Positions 1 through 9,827 of a stretch of 64,000 nucleotides of DNA are shown here, one piece after another. The stretch comes from Deltaproteobacteria bacterium. GTDB lineage: Bacteria; Myxococcota_A; Polyangia; Polyangiales; Ga0077539. A program made the translations under genes and the position numbers. Below the pieces are notes generated by a model. The model ran no database searches, was not told the DNA's origin, and saw only the letters and a list, made by a program, of their open reading frames with translations. Each line of letters starts with the position of its first letter. The first letter of the stretch is position 1. The stretch is taken from positions 62,001 to 126,000 of the forward strand of contig JAUXYJ010000076.1 in assembly GCA_030694465.1 (NCBI GenBank), in the 5' to 3' direction.

Positions 1-1
1 G

Positions 2-1414
2 TGTGTCAACACCAACCGCGGCGCTGCACAGACCCTCAACGCGACCAACCTCGCGCCCGGAACCTACTGGGTCTCGTTCTCGCGTGAGCCCGACATGGCA
101 GGGACCGTCCCCGCCCGCATCAACGTCACCACGACCATCACCGCGGCGCCTCCGCGCATGGCCGGCGACGTGTGCCCAGGCGTCACCGTCCCGATCAACG
201 GTGGAGACACGGCGATCAACGCGAGCATGTTTGGACGCACCGGCAACGAAATCCCCACCACGGGTTGCGCAAACATCATGCCCAACCTGGACTTTGTCTT
301 CTCGTACACGATCGCGACGACGAGCGATGTGACCATTGATGTGCTGGCTCCCGGCGGCTCGGTTGCCCGCATGAACCACACGCTGCAGACCAGCTGTGGC
401 GACACCATGAGCACCTCGGGGACCTGCAGCTCGGTCAACACCAACTCGTACCGCCGCACGGTCAACCGCCAAGCGCCCGGGACCTACTACGTGATCACCC
501 AGGCCGCGGTCTCGACCATGACCCCGCCCACGTTCTTGGCCAACGTCCGCACCGTGCCATCGGCCGCCGCGGGCCCCGCAGACATGTGCCCAGGCATCCC
601 GTTGTCTGCCGGTGTCACCGCCTCGGCGGGAGTCACGACCCTCGCGCAAGACCAGGCCTTTGGCTGCTTTCCTGAGAGCACCGCCGACGGCAACTTCTCG
701 TTTAACGCGCCCGCTGGGCAGGACGTGCTCGTCGAGGCCAACTCGACCGCGCGCACCGCCCTCGAGCTTCAGTCCCCCTGCCGCATGAACGCGATGTCCT
801 GCACCGCAACGGGCGTCGCAGGCCGCTCGTGGCGCCGCTACTCTGGCCTCACCGCGGGCCAGTCCTACAGCGTGCACGCTGGCTCCAACGCCGGCGCGGG
901 CAACCTCGACGTGGTGTTTCGCAACATCCCGCCGCTCACCCCCGTCGCGATCACTGGCAACGAAGCCTGCGCGAGCGCACGCTTGATCCCCACCGCGGGT
1001 GGCGTCTTCACCGGCAACACCGCCATGATGGCAGCAAACACCACTGCTCCCTTCAACGGCGCTGGCTCGTGCATGGGCTGCAACACCTTCACCGGTCGTG
1101 ACGCAGTCTACCGCTTGGATCTCACCGCGCGCACCCGCGTGCTCGCGACGCTCCGCAGCGGCACCACCGGCTATGACCCGGTCATGTACGTCCGTACGGG
1201 CATGACCTGCCAAGACAACCTCGGCGGCGGCGGCGGCGGCGGCAGCTCGTTGCTCTGCGCCGACGATTACTACGGCCAAGACGGCGCGTTTGATCGCACG
1301 CTCGATGCAGGCACCTACTGGATCTTCGTCGACACCTGCGTGGCAGGCGGCGGCGGTGGCGGCGCGCCCACGGGTGGCGCGTACAACCTCGAAGTGATCA
1401 CCCTCGCTCCCTGA
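2..1414 (+). CDS. Secreted hypothetical protein (partial, open at left edge) with three repeated beta-rich PPC-like modules
   Basis: Frame 2 is open from the window edge to TGA at 1412-1414; repeated module starts such as 'MAGDVCPGVTVPINGG', 'ADMCPGIPLSAG', 'TGNEACASARLIPTAGG'; ends 'GTYWIFVDTC...YNLEVITLAP'. Confidence 0.75.
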   Translation, partial: CVNTNRGAAQTLNATNLAPGTYWVSFSREPDMAGTVPARINVTTTITAAPPRMAGDVCPGVTVPINGGDTAINASMFGRTGNEIPTTGCANIMPNLDFVFSYTIATTSDVTIDVLAPGGSVARMNHTLQTSCGDTMSTSGTCSSVNTNSYRRTVNRQAPGTYYVITQAAVSTMTPPTFLANVRTVPSAAAGPADMCPGIPLSAGVTASAGVTTLAQDQAFGCFPESTADGNFSFNAPAGQDVLVEANSTARTALELQSPCRMNAMSCTATGVAGRSWRRYSGLTAGQSYSVHAGSNAGAGNLDVVFRNIPPLTPVAITGNEACASARLIPTAGGVFTGNTAMMAANTTAPFNGAGSCMGCNTFTGRDAVYRLDLTARTRVLATLRSGTTGYDPVMYVRTGMTCQDNLGGGGGGGSSLLCADDYYGQDGAFDRTLDAGTYWIFVDTCVAGGGGGGAPTGGAYNLEVITLAP

Positions 1415-1541
1415 GCGAGCGCGATGTGGGGGCACGCAGCATGGGGATGCTGAGCTAAGCGCGATGCATCACGGGTGGCTCAGCATGGGGATGCTGGCTA
1501 AGCGCGATGCATCACGGGTGGCTCACCATGGGGATGCTGGC
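1413..1541. repeat. About 3 tandem units of 43-44 bp, each with a CAGCAT-GGGG-ATGCTG hairpin
   Basis: Unit 'taagcgcgatgcatcacgggtggctcagcatggggatgctggc' at 1456 and 1499, divergent copy from about 1413; hairpins at 1437-1452, 1481-1496 and 1524-1539 (last with one arm mismatch). Confidence 0.85.
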
Positions 1542-1547
1542 TGCGGG

Positions 1548-3068
1548 CTAAAACCGTGGATCGCCGACGGTGACCCAGTAGCCCGTGGTCATGCCAGGAG
1601 CGTGCAAGGGCGTCACGTCACAGCGTGTGCGCCCCGTGGCGTCCACGCGGGTGCGCACGTCCGCGACCCTCCACATGGCGCCCACATCGCTGTTGCCCGT
1701 ACGGGTGGCGGCAAAGCTTGGCAGCTCGTCGGGGGCGGCCCCCAACGTCGCCTCGCGGCGGCCCGAGCAGTACACATTGACCACAGGGCGTGCGCGCGGA
1801 CCGCTGAAGTTTTGCACCATGATCCTGAAGGTCTCGTTGTCGCGTGGCTGATCGATGTTGATGTTCTCGGGGACGCCGGTGCCCTCGGAGAGGTTGTTGT
1901 CGATGTCTAGCCGTGGGTTTGCGCAGAAGCCCAGGGCGCGCCACTGGGAGCCTTGGGGGCCATTTTCGCACTCGCGCAGGGGGCTGTTGGCATAGCCCCA
2001 ATTGGCGCGGACATACCCCGCGCCTCGGATGGTCGCCTCGCAGTTGTGCCACCCGCACGAGTCCACCGTGGGCAAGAAGACATCGCTGGGTGGCGGGTAC
2101 CAGCTCGTCACGCTCATGGGCCTGTGAATAAACAGGTCTAAGTCACTGACCTCGCTCTCGGGGTAGCACATCTCGATGCGCAGCCCAGGGCCCTCGACGT
2201 GGACCACCCACTGGCACGTCCGGGTGAGCCCACCCGCGGTGATCACCGTGAGAGTCACCGTGTAATCTCCGCTCAATTGCGGGACAAACGTCGCATTGGC
2301 GCTCGTCGGGTTGCGCAGCTCAAAGCTCCGCAAGCGGGTCGAGAGCTGATCGCAGGGCCCGCCCTCAATGCGCCACTGCACCGAGCGCGGAGTCGCTGCG
2401 AAAAAGTCGGCCAATCGCAAGGGATACTCTGCAAATGGGCGGCCCACGGGCACGCGAGGGTCGTCGGGCTCGGGGCACAAGATCTCGCAATCGCGGTCGG
2501 CCGAGCAGCCGTTGCAGAGGTTGTCTACGCCGTTGCACTCGGCGGGGCGCGGAGAGATCCCGCCCAAGCACGCGGTCCAAGCGCGCGAGCCAAGACAGAG
2601 CTGCGTCCCGTCTTGGCAGATCCCGATGTTGCGGCGGCCAGGCGGTCCGGCAAAGCAGCGCTGCACCATCCCGGGCTCACAGTCGCAGCCCTCGTCACTG
2701 CGCCCGTTGCAGTTGTCATCAAGCCCGTTGCCACAGATCTCAACCGGATTGCAGCGGTCTTGCACGGGCACGCACACCTCGGCCGCGTCCACCACGTCCG
2801 CAACGTCGGACACATCGGCCGCGTCTGCGACATCGCTGGCGTCCATCACGTCCATCACGTCCGTGACATCGGGCTCGTCTGTCACGTCGGGCTCGTCTGT
2901 CACATCGGGCTCGTCGCGCGTGTCTTGCGCGAGGTCATCGATCGCGTCGCGTTGTGCGTCAGGGACGCGCACATCGGGGACGCGCAGCGCAGAGCGTGCA
3001 CCACAGTGGAGCGTCGCGGTCACCGAGAGCAGCAAGCAAAACGAGGGCAACAACGCACGAGGAGCCAT
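1548..3068 (-). CDS. Lipoprotein with Asp-rich linker and MopE-type putative metal-binding motif
   Basis: Start MAPRALLPSFCLLL..TATLHCGA (lipobox); DEPDVTDEPDVTDEPDVTD repeats; 'CGNGLDDNCNGRSDEGCDCEPG' motif. Confidence 0.8.
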   Translation of the reverse strand: MAPRALLPSFCLLLSVTATLHCGARSALRVPDVRVPDAQRDAIDDLAQDTRDEPDVTDEPDVTDEPDVTDVMDVMDASDVADAADVSDVADVVDAAEVCVPVQDRCNPVEICGNGLDDNCNGRSDEGCDCEPGMVQRCFAGPPGRRNIGICQDGTQLCLGSRAWTACLGGISPRPAECNGVDNLCNGCSADRDCEILCPEPDDPRVPVGRPFAEYPLRLADFFAATPRSVQWRIEGGPCDQLSTRLRSFELRNPTSANATFVPQLSGDYTVTLTVITAGGLTRTCQWVVHVEGPGLRIEMCYPESEVSDLDLFIHRPMSVTSWYPPPSDVFLPTVDSCGWHNCEATIRGAGYVRANWGYANSPLRECENGPQGSQWRALGFCANPRLDIDNNLSEGTGVPENINIDQPRDNETFRIMVQNFSGPRARPVVNVYCSGRREATLGAAPDELPSFAATRTGNSDVGAMWRVADVRTRVDATGRTRCDVTPLHAPGMTTGYWVTVGDPRF

Positions 3069-3118
3069 GTGCGCAAATCTCTCACCACGCCGCCCGCGCG
3101 TCCAACCCATGACAGGGC

Positions 3119-4315
3119 TCAGGTGCGCGATCGGTGAGGTCGACTGAGAACCGTGATCCGTAGCGGAAACTCCGGCGTCCCGCGCAACGTCCGTTGGTAC
3201 GCGCCAGTGCGATAATTGCTCGCCCCCGCGTGGGCCACATGCTCTTCGAACTGGCCTCCCTCGAAGAGCACCTCCGTCTCTAAATCGACAGACTCCACCG
3301 CGAGCGCAGACGCTTCGCCGAGCTCTTCGGGCTTGCGAAAGCTCTTGGCGATCCCGAGCTCGGCCAGCGAGACGTTCTCGTGGCGAGGCGCATCCGGGGA
3401 CCGTTCACAGAGCACTTCGCCGCAGAGCATCTCGACCTCGATGAGGTCACCATCGCTGGTTTGTGCTGAAAAATGGGCCACAAGAGCGTCTCGCACACGC
3501 GCCCCTAGCGTGCAGCCCTCGACAAGAACCAGCGGCGCTGTCGTCTGCAGAATGTGGGCGAACTCTGCGGGGACCGAGCCGCTGACCAGCGTAGCTTTGA
3601 TCGCGCGCTCAGGGGTTGTAGGGATCACCAAGGGCAACGCGACCGGGCGCAAACCCTCATGTCTCGGGCGGCTCTCCCAGCCGCGGTTGTGATCCCCGCG
3701 AAGATAAAACACCGGCGAAAACACCTGCTGAATCATCCGCAGAGTCCTTCGCTCGATGCGCCCGCGCAAGACCCGCCGTGGGTCGCCGGGCACCACGCTC
3801 GCGAAGAGATACAAGAAGCCCGCGAAGAGAATGAGCCACAGCGAGGCCATCAACGCGCAGCCCGCGGTGGCCAACAAGAGCGCGATCATGGCGAGCCCAA
3901 GCGCCAGGTAACCCAGCGCAGCGCCCAGCAAAATCCCAAGGCCCACCATCAAGGCGCTCATCGCGAGCGAGCTCTGTGGGCCCACAATGAACGGAGCAAA
4001 CACGGCCCCCAGGATGGCGCCCGCCATCGCGCACGCGTGGCCCACCATCGCGAGCTTGTTCTCGCGCTTGTGCAACCCTGCGCGCAGTTGGTTGGCCCGC
4101 GCGACGCGGCGCGCCAAGCGCACCAAGGGGCCCTGTGCATCGGGCCTCCGCAGGTCAAGGAGCAGCCGATGACAGCGCGGGCAGTGGCCCGAGACGTACG
4201 ATCGTTCGCGGCAATAAAAGCAGGCGAAATGAGCTCCAACAGCAAACCGACGCAAGCCGTGTGCGCCCTCGGGGCGCGGCGACGGGGCTGTCTGCGGAGG
4301 CTGGGTCAGGCTCAT
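3119..4315 (-). CDS. Hypothetical membrane protein with N-terminal CxxC..CxxC motif
   Basis: ATG at 4315 (MSLTQPPQTAPSPRPEG..); 'CFYCRERSYVSGHCPRCHR'; several hydrophobic segments. Confidence 0.7.
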   Translation of the reverse strand: MSLTQPPQTAPSPRPEGAHGLRRFAVGAHFACFYCRERSYVSGHCPRCHRLLLDLRRPDAQGPLVRLARRVARANQLRAGLHKRENKLAMVGHACAMAGAILGAVFAPFIVGPQSSLAMSALMVGLGILLGAALGYLALGLAMIALLLATAGCALMASLWLILFAGFLYLFASVVPGDPRRVLRGRIERRTLRMIQQVFSPVFYLRGDHNRGWESRPRHEGLRPVALPLVIPTTPERAIKATLVSGSVPAEFAHILQTTAPLVLVEGCTLGARVRDALVAHFSAQTSDGDLIEVEMLCGEVLCERSPDAPRHENVSLAELGIAKSFRKPEELGEASALAVESVDLETEVLFEGGQFEEHVAHAGASNYRTGAYQRTLRGTPEFPLRITVLSRPHRSRT

Positions 4316-4414
4316 ACAAGGCACTCGGTTCGAACGCGCTGTGGGGAGATCGTCGCGATGCCCACAGACCATAGCGCCCCGGGCGCACTACGCATCGCAA
4401 GAACACGCGGGACC

Positions 4415-5833
4415 ATGCGAACCTCAGACGATATGACGGCTCGACGCGTTGATCATCGCGCGGTGCGCGCACAGCACCCAGAGGGTGTGTTGCGTGCGGT
4501 GTACGACTATGCCGCGCTGGACTCGGCGCAGACGTGTGGCATTCGCTACGACGGGCGGGCGCTCGACGCGCGCGTGGGCGAGCCGTTGGCGCTCTCGCTC
4601 TTGGCCAACGGGATCGACACGCTCTCGCGCAGCGTGAAGTTTCACCGGCCGCGTGGGCCGATGTGTCTGCGAGGCAACTGTGAGGGCTGTCTCACACGCG
4701 TGGACGACGACCCGAACACGATGGCGTGCGTCGCGAGAGCGCACGATGGTCGGGAAATTCGCTCACAGAACGCATTTCCGAGCGCAGAGCTTGATGTGCT
4801 GCGGATCACGGACTGGTTCTTTCCGAAGAGCTTCGACCATCACCACCTGATGGTGCGGTATGGCCCCGCGATCAACCAAGTGATGCAGTCGTTTGCGCGC
4901 AAAATGGCAGGGCTCGGGACGCTCCCGACGCGCGCGTCCGAGCCCATGGCTCCGCTCGCGATGGACTGTGATGTGCTTGTGGTGGGTCTGGGTCCCGCGG
5001 GGCTCGCGCTCGCGGCGCAGTGTGCCCAAGCGGGGCTCAAGGTAGTTGCCGTGGACGAAGAGCCCGATGTCGGGGGATTTCTGCGAGATTCTCTGCAGTG
5101 GCACACCCATGAGGGCGCACGCGTGTGCGCTCCGGCGTGGTGCGATCTGCAGCTGGCGAAGCTGCGCGCGTTGGGCGTCAGCGTGCGGCTGGGCGCCGCG
5201 GCGTGCGCCACGTTTGACGACGGGACCTTGGTGATCACCGGCGAGCGAGCGCTGTGGGTGCGAGCCCGCGCGCGCGTGTTTGCCAACGGCTCACACGAGA
5301 GCGTCGGAAACTTCGAGAACAACGATCTCCCGGGGATTTATACAGAGCGCGCGGTCGCTCGTGCGTTGCGCCAGGGCGTGCGTGTAGGCGCGACCGTGTT
5401 GCTCACGGGCGGGTCCGACGAGACCGATGCGCTCGCGCTCGCCCTCTCGCACACAGACGCCACCGTGCACCGCGTACAGCCCGGCGAGACCCTGCGTGGA
5501 GCCAAAGGGATGGGTGACGTCTCGGGCGCAGTGCTTGTGGGTCCAAAGGGCGAGCGCACGGTGAGCTGTGACGCGATCGGCGCGGAGAATGTGCGGACGC
5601 CAGCGTTTGAGTTGGCAGGGCAAGCTGGCGTTGAGCCTCGGGCGAGCCTCACGCGGCGATGCTTCGTCGCGCACTCGCACGAGGCAGGGCGCACCGAGCG
5701 GCGCGATGTGTTTGTCGTGGGCAGCGTGCGAAGCGAAGGCGACACGCGCGAGCCAGACTGGGACGCGACCGTGAGCGCGTCGGTGATCGCCCTGTGCAAA
5801 GAGACCGCAGCGCAGACTGGAGCCTCGCGATGA
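4415..5833 (+). CDS. FAD-dependent oxidoreductase fused to an N-terminal [2Fe-2S] domain (HcnA+HcnB / sarcosine-oxidase-alpha-like)
   Basis: 'CLRGNCEGC...C' ferredoxin cluster; 'DCDVLVVGLGPAGLALAAQCAQAGLKVVAVDEEPDVGG' dinucleotide-binding motif; start uncertain (4358, 4415 or 4433). Confidence 0.8.
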   Translation: MRTSDDMTARRVDHRAVRAQHPEGVLRAVYDYAALDSAQTCGIRYDGRALDARVGEPLALSLLANGIDTLSRSVKFHRPRGPMCLRGNCEGCLTRVDDDPNTMACVARAHDGREIRSQNAFPSAELDVLRITDWFFPKSFDHHHLMVRYGPAINQVMQSFARKMAGLGTLPTRASEPMAPLAMDCDVLVVGLGPAGLALAAQCAQAGLKVVAVDEEPDVGGFLRDSLQWHTHEGARVCAPAWCDLQLAKLRALGVSVRLGAAACATFDDGTLVITGERALWVRARARVFANGSHESVGNFENNDLPGIYTERAVARALRQGVRVGATVLLTGGSDETDALALALSHTDATVHRVQPGETLRGAKGMGDVSGAVLVGPKGERTVSCDAIGAENVRTPAFELAGQAGVEPRASLTRRCFVAHSHEAGRTERRDVFVVGSVRSEGDTREPDWDATVSASVIALCKETAAQTGASR

Positions 5834-6177
5834 GCGGCAAGACGTTGTTGTGTCGGTGCGAAGACGTGACCCTCGATGAGGTCGAACATGCGATCGCGAA
5901 GGGACACACGGACATCGAATCGGTCAAGCGATTTACAGGGTTTGCTACGGGATGGTGCCAAGGCAAGCAGTGCCTGATCGCGTGTGCGCGCGTGATCGAG
6001 GACAAGACCGGCGCGTTTCCGTTGGCGCCCATTACGCCCAGACCCCCAGTGCACCCGATGCCGTTGGGCATGCTCGCGGGGCTCGCCAACGTGGTGAGCA
6101 CCGAGCGCGTGACGCACCATGAGCGCGGGGCCGTGCGCAAGCCCAACGTGGGCAACGGCGAGGGAGAATCCCAGTGA
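5830..6177 (+). CDS. Stand-alone BFD-like [2Fe-2S] protein
   Basis: MSGKTLLCRCEDVTLDEVEHAI..GFATGWCQGKQC; overlaps the flanking genes by 4 bp on each side. Confidence 0.8.
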   Translation: MSGKTLLCRCEDVTLDEVEHAIAKGHTDIESVKRFTGFATGWCQGKQCLIACARVIEDKTGAFPLAPITPRPPVHPMPLGMLAGLANVVSTERVTHHERGAVRKPNVGNGEGESQ

Positions 6178-7433
6178 AAAAGCACTACCGCGTGGTGATC
6201 ATTGGTGCCGGGATCATGGGGCTCTCGGCTGCCTATCACCTGGCTCGGCGAGGCATCACCGATGTGCTGGTGATCGACCGAGGGTATCTCTGCGGAGGCG
6301 CGTCGGGGCGCAACGGCGGGGGCGTGAGGGCGCAGTTTTCGAGCGAGACCAACATCCGGCTCATGCGCGAATCGATCGAGATTTGCCGCGATTTTGCCAC
6401 CGAGATGAAGATCAACGTGTGGTTTCGACAGGGCGGGTATCTCTTTTTGACGCGCAGCAAAGCGCAGGCGGCGCAGCTCGAAGCGAGCGCTGGATTGCAG
6501 AAGCGCTGTGGGCTCGCGACGCGGCTTCTCTCGGGCCGCGAGGTCCAGAGCATCGTGCCCGAAATTGACACGCAAGGGGTCGAGCTCGCGAGCTTTAACC
6601 CAGACGACGGCGTGGTGTTTCCCTGGCCATTCTTGTGGGGCTATGCGCAGGCGGCCGAGGCTCTTGGCGTAGAGCTCGCGACGTTTACCGAGGTCGAGGG
6701 CTTCGCGACCGATGGCAAGCGCATCACGTCGCTCGCCCTCGCGCGCACAGCGCACGACGCCCTCGCAGCGCACGATCGCGCAGAGCGCACGAGCGCACAC
6801 GGCCGCGGACCGCAGCTCGCTCCCGAATCGCACACCGAGCGCCCTGTGCAAGAGCGCTTCTCGGTGAGCGCCGAGACGGTGCTCTGTTGCGCGGGCGCAT
6901 GGAGCCCTAACATCGCGAAAATGTTAGATATTTCGCTTCCCAATGTGCCGCACCGCCACGAGATTTGCTCGACCGAACCCTTAAAGCCGTGGCTCGGACC
7001 GCTCGTCGCGGACCTGAGCAATGGGCTCTATTTTTCGCAGAGCGCGCGGGGCGAGATCGTGGGCGGGGTCTCGGTCGAGCCGGTGCCCCACGGGATCAAC
7101 CAGCGCTCGAGCGTTCAGTTTTTGGCGACGTATGCGCAGGCGTTGGTGCGCACGGTGCCCTCGATGGCCAGCGTCAAGGTCCTGCGCCAGTGGGCGGGCT
7201 GCTATGACCTCACGCCCGATCAGAGCCCCATCGTGGGCCGCGTCGATGGCTGCGAGAACTTTGTCCTCGCGTGTGGGTTTATGGGCCACGGCTTTATGAT
7301 GGCCCCCGTGATGGGCCGCCATTTGGCTGAGCATATCGCCACCGAAGAGACCTCAGCGCTCTTTGCCCAATGGAACCTCCGGCGCTTTGCCGAAGGCAAT
7401 CTCTTAAAGAGCGAATCGATGATCATCGGGTAG
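6174..7433 (+). CDS. DAO-family FAD-dependent amino acid/amine oxidase (HcnC / SoxB-like)
   Basis: 'YRVVIIGAGIMGLSAAYHLARRG'; C-terminal 'AGCYDLTPDQSPIVGRVDGCENFVLACGFMGHGFMMAPVMGR'. Confidence 0.85.
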   Translation: MKKHYRVVIIGAGIMGLSAAYHLARRGITDVLVIDRGYLCGGASGRNGGGVRAQFSSETNIRLMRESIEICRDFATEMKINVWFRQGGYLFLTRSKAQAAQLEASAGLQKRCGLATRLLSGREVQSIVPEIDTQGVELASFNPDDGVVFPWPFLWGYAQAAEALGVELATFTEVEGFATDGKRITSLALARTAHDALAAHDRAERTSAHGRGPQLAPESHTERPVQERFSVSAETVLCCAGAWSPNIAKMLDISLPNVPHRHEICSTEPLKPWLGPLVADLSNGLYFSQSARGEIVGGVSVEPVPHGINQRSSVQFLATYAQALVRTVPSMASVKVLRQWAGCYDLTPDQSPIVGRVDGCENFVLACGFMGHGFMMAPVMGRHLAEHIATEETSALFAQWNLRRFAEGNLLKSESMIIG

Positions 7434-7442
7434 CGCGCGCTC

Positions 7443-7462
7443 ACCCGGCGACGTCGCCGGGT
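7443..7462. repeat. Dispersed palindrome copy A: ACCCGGCGACGTCGCCGGGT
   Basis: 20-bp perfect palindrome between convergent genes, touching the stop of the M28 peptidase gene. Confidence 0.95.
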
Positions 7463-8784
7463 CACACTCCCGCAGCGTATCGCTCGGGCGCGTTCGCGAG
7501 GATCCACACGGTGATCGCGAAGGCCACCGTCGCGTGAGCCAAGTCCTCGCGCGACACGTTGTCGATCACGTCGTTGGCCGTGTGATGAAAGTCAAAGTAC
7601 CGCGTCGCGTCCTGCCGAAGATCCACGAAGGGCACGCCTAACTGGCGCAAGGGCGAGATGTCTACGCCGCCACGCGAGGGCCCGGCATCGAGCGAAATCC
7701 CTAGCGAACCAAGCGCTTCGCAGAGCGACCTGGTGAGCGCTGTCTCGCGGCCGTTTGCAGGGACGCGCAGCGCCCACGGGCGGCCGTCGCCTTGGTCTGC
7801 TTCGATCGCTGCGACGTGGCGCTTGGCTTCGTCCCCGCGCGAGCCCGCATACGCGAGCCCACCCCCAATGCCGAGCTCTTCGTTGGCAAAGAGCCCCACA
7901 CGGATCGTGCGCCGTGGGCGCACCGGGAGCGCCGAGAGCAAGCGCGCGGCCTCGATCGCGATGACACAGCCGGCGCCGTCATCGAGCGCGCCCGTGCCCA
8001 GCTCCCACGAGTCTAGGTGTGCGCCCAAGAGCACAATCTCATCGGTGGCGCCGGGGAGTTCGGCGAGTACATTGGCAGACATTCCGATGGGCAGGGGCTT
8101 GCAGCCGAGCGAGAGATCCGCGCGCACACGTCGGCCTGCACGCGCGGCGCGAAAGAGCTGGTCGGCGTCGGGAATGGCCAGCGCAGCCGCCGGGATCTTC
8201 GCTGTGGCGTCGTCGTAAAAGAGCGCCCCTGTGTGCGGCGAGCGCACCGTCTCGGTCCCGATCGAGCGCACCAAGAAGCCCACCGCGCCCTTGCGTGCTG
8301 CACGCGAGGGGCCCGCGGTGCGTGCCATGGAGCCGGCGTTGTAGCCCGTCCCGTCGCGCAGCCTGGGCATCACGTGGTGGAGGTACACAATGCGACCTTC
8401 GACCTGGTCGACCGAGGCCGCGTCGAGGGCATCGAGCGAGTCAAACGCGACCACATCCGCAGAGAGCCCACCCTCGGGCGTCGCCACGCTGCCCCCAAGG
8501 GAAGTGAGCATGAGACGCTGTGCGCGGGGCAAATACGCAGTGAGCGACTCGTGCCCGCGCTCCCACAGCTCTGCCGGGGCCTCTTCTGCGCGCGCGTTGA
8601 CGAGCCCCGCGCTCGCGAGGGCCTCACGCGCCCAGGCCACCCCCGCCACGTCGCCCGCAGTACACGGAAACCTCGGGCCCACATCGTCGCACAGCCCCCG
8701 CAAGAGCTCGTATCCGCGGGCCTCTTCGCGCCCCGCCAACCGAACCAGCGCCGCAATGTGCTCAAGCGTGTCTTCGCTCACCAT
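7462..8784 (-). CDS. M28-family metallopeptidase
   Basis: 'LLGAHLDSWELGTGALDDGAG', 'FANEELGIGGG', 'FDFHHTANDVIDNV' metal/active-site motifs. Confidence 0.85.
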   Translation of the reverse strand: MVSEDTLEHIAALVRLAGREEARGYELLRGLCDDVGPRFPCTAGDVAGVAWAREALASAGLVNARAEEAPAELWERGHESLTAYLPRAQRLMLTSLGGSVATPEGGLSADVVAFDSLDALDAASVDQVEGRIVYLHHVMPRLRDGTGYNAGSMARTAGPSRAARKGAVGFLVRSIGTETVRSPHTGALFYDDATAKIPAAALAIPDADQLFRAARAGRRVRADLSLGCKPLPIGMSANVLAELPGATDEIVLLGAHLDSWELGTGALDDGAGCVIAIEAARLLSALPVRPRRTIRVGLFANEELGIGGGLAYAGSRGDEAKRHVAAIEADQGDGRPWALRVPANGRETALTRSLCEALGSLGISLDAGPSRGGVDISPLRQLGVPFVDLRQDATRYFDFHHTANDVIDNVSREDLAHATVAFAITVWILANAPERYAAGV

Positions 8785-8870
8785 GCGCCCGAGCGTACAC
8801 GCCCCACGCACGCGGTCGATACGGCGGAGTGCACGGGACAGAGCGCGTGTGTCCTGCCACCCGTGGCGGG

Positions 8871-9827
8871 CTACTTCGCGCGACGCGCCGCGCGGTTCTG
8901 CTGCTGCTTGGCCATCTTTTGCACCTCGGGATGCTTTTGCAGCATCTCGCGCGCCATCTTTTGCAGCTCGGGGTGGACCTTGGACTGCGGGTTGGCAAAG
9001 CGCGCGAGGTAGTTGTAGTTCTCGCCCATCAGGGCCCGAAGATCTTTGCGGGCAAGCTCGCGCTGGCCATTGATAAAGTGAGCAAAAACCCTGGCCATAA
9101 GCAACGGGACGCGCACCTTCTCAAAGGCACTCTCGTCTGGATCAATCGTGCCCAAGAGATCCACGGCTTCTTTGTGCTTGCCCGTGCGCGCCCACGTCTC
9201 TGCGACCACCGCCGCGAGCATCCCGCGCGCCGCGGGGTCTTGCGCGTTGGCGATCGTGATGGCGTCCGCGAGCTCGCGTGCATCCCGTGGCCGATCGCGC
9301 ACGAGATACAGCTGCGCACGCATCGCGCGGACCTCGTCCTGGATGGGGCTCGGGGCCTTGGCGATGTCGATCTTCTCAAGGATCTCGATGGCGGCGTCGG
9401 GGTCATCCTGTGCGACCAATTGCGCCTTGGCGAGCTGCGAGACCACATCTTTGCCGCCCACATCGTGCGCGTCGAGCTTGGCGATCGCTGCAGCCCGGGA
9501 CTCTTTGCCGCCGGTCGCTTCTTGCATGATCGAGAGCACGCTCTTTTGCTTCTGGACCCAGCGCCAGACCCAAAAGAGCAGCCCCGCGACCGCGAGGGTC
9601 AAGACCGCGATGATCCCGACAAAGAGCTTGCTGCCCGAGGCAAACGCCGTGATCCAGAGCAGCACGAGCGCGCCGCCAAGGATGATCAGGTTGCGCTTTT
9701 GCAGGCCCGCAGGGGTCGCGGTGGGGTCCTGAAGCAAATCCATCGTGGGAGGTGCCTTGCTCAGCGCCCCGGTCTTGCGCGCGCCCACGGCGGCCGTGGT
9801 CTTGGCAGCGGTCTTGGTTTCAGCCAT
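8871..9827 (-). CDS. Hypothetical membrane protein with cytoplasmic repeat-like helical region
   Basis: MAETKTAAKTTAAVG..; two adjacent TM segments 'LIILGGALVLLWITAFASG' and 'LFVGIIAVLTLAVAGLLFWVW'. Confidence 0.7.
   Translation of the reverse strand: MAETKTAAKTTAAVGARKTGALSKAPPTMDLLQDPTATPAGLQKRNLIILGGALVLLWITAFASGSKLFVGIIAVLTLAVAGLLFWVWRWVQKQKSVLSIMQEATGGKESRAAAIAKLDAHDVGGKDVVSQLAKAQLVAQDDPDAAIEILEKIDIAKAPSPIQDEVRAMRAQLYLVRDRPRDARELADAITIANAQDPAARGMLAAVVAETWARTGKHKEAVDLLGTIDPDESAFEKVRVPLLMARVFAHFINGQRELARKDLRALMGENYNYLARFANPQSKVHPELQKMAREMLQKHPEVQKMAKQQQNRAARRAK

Noticed and set aside
1224-1367. GGC microsatellite runs
   Set aside because: In-frame poly-Gly linkers in a secreted protein; common in high-GC genomes and not frame-switching.
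3554-4357. Upstream extension of the FAD/[2Fe-2S] gene to 3554
   Set aside because: Overlaps the opposite-strand membrane protein gene and is low-complexity Arg/Gln/His; the real start is near 4358-4433.
5649-6851. 400-aa minus-strand ORF
   Set aside because: Antisense to the well-supported flavoenzyme operon; no recognisable domain.
7443-7462. Interpretation of the palindrome as a classical rho-independent terminator
   Set aside because: No downstream T-tract on either strand here, and copies also occur inside coding sequence.
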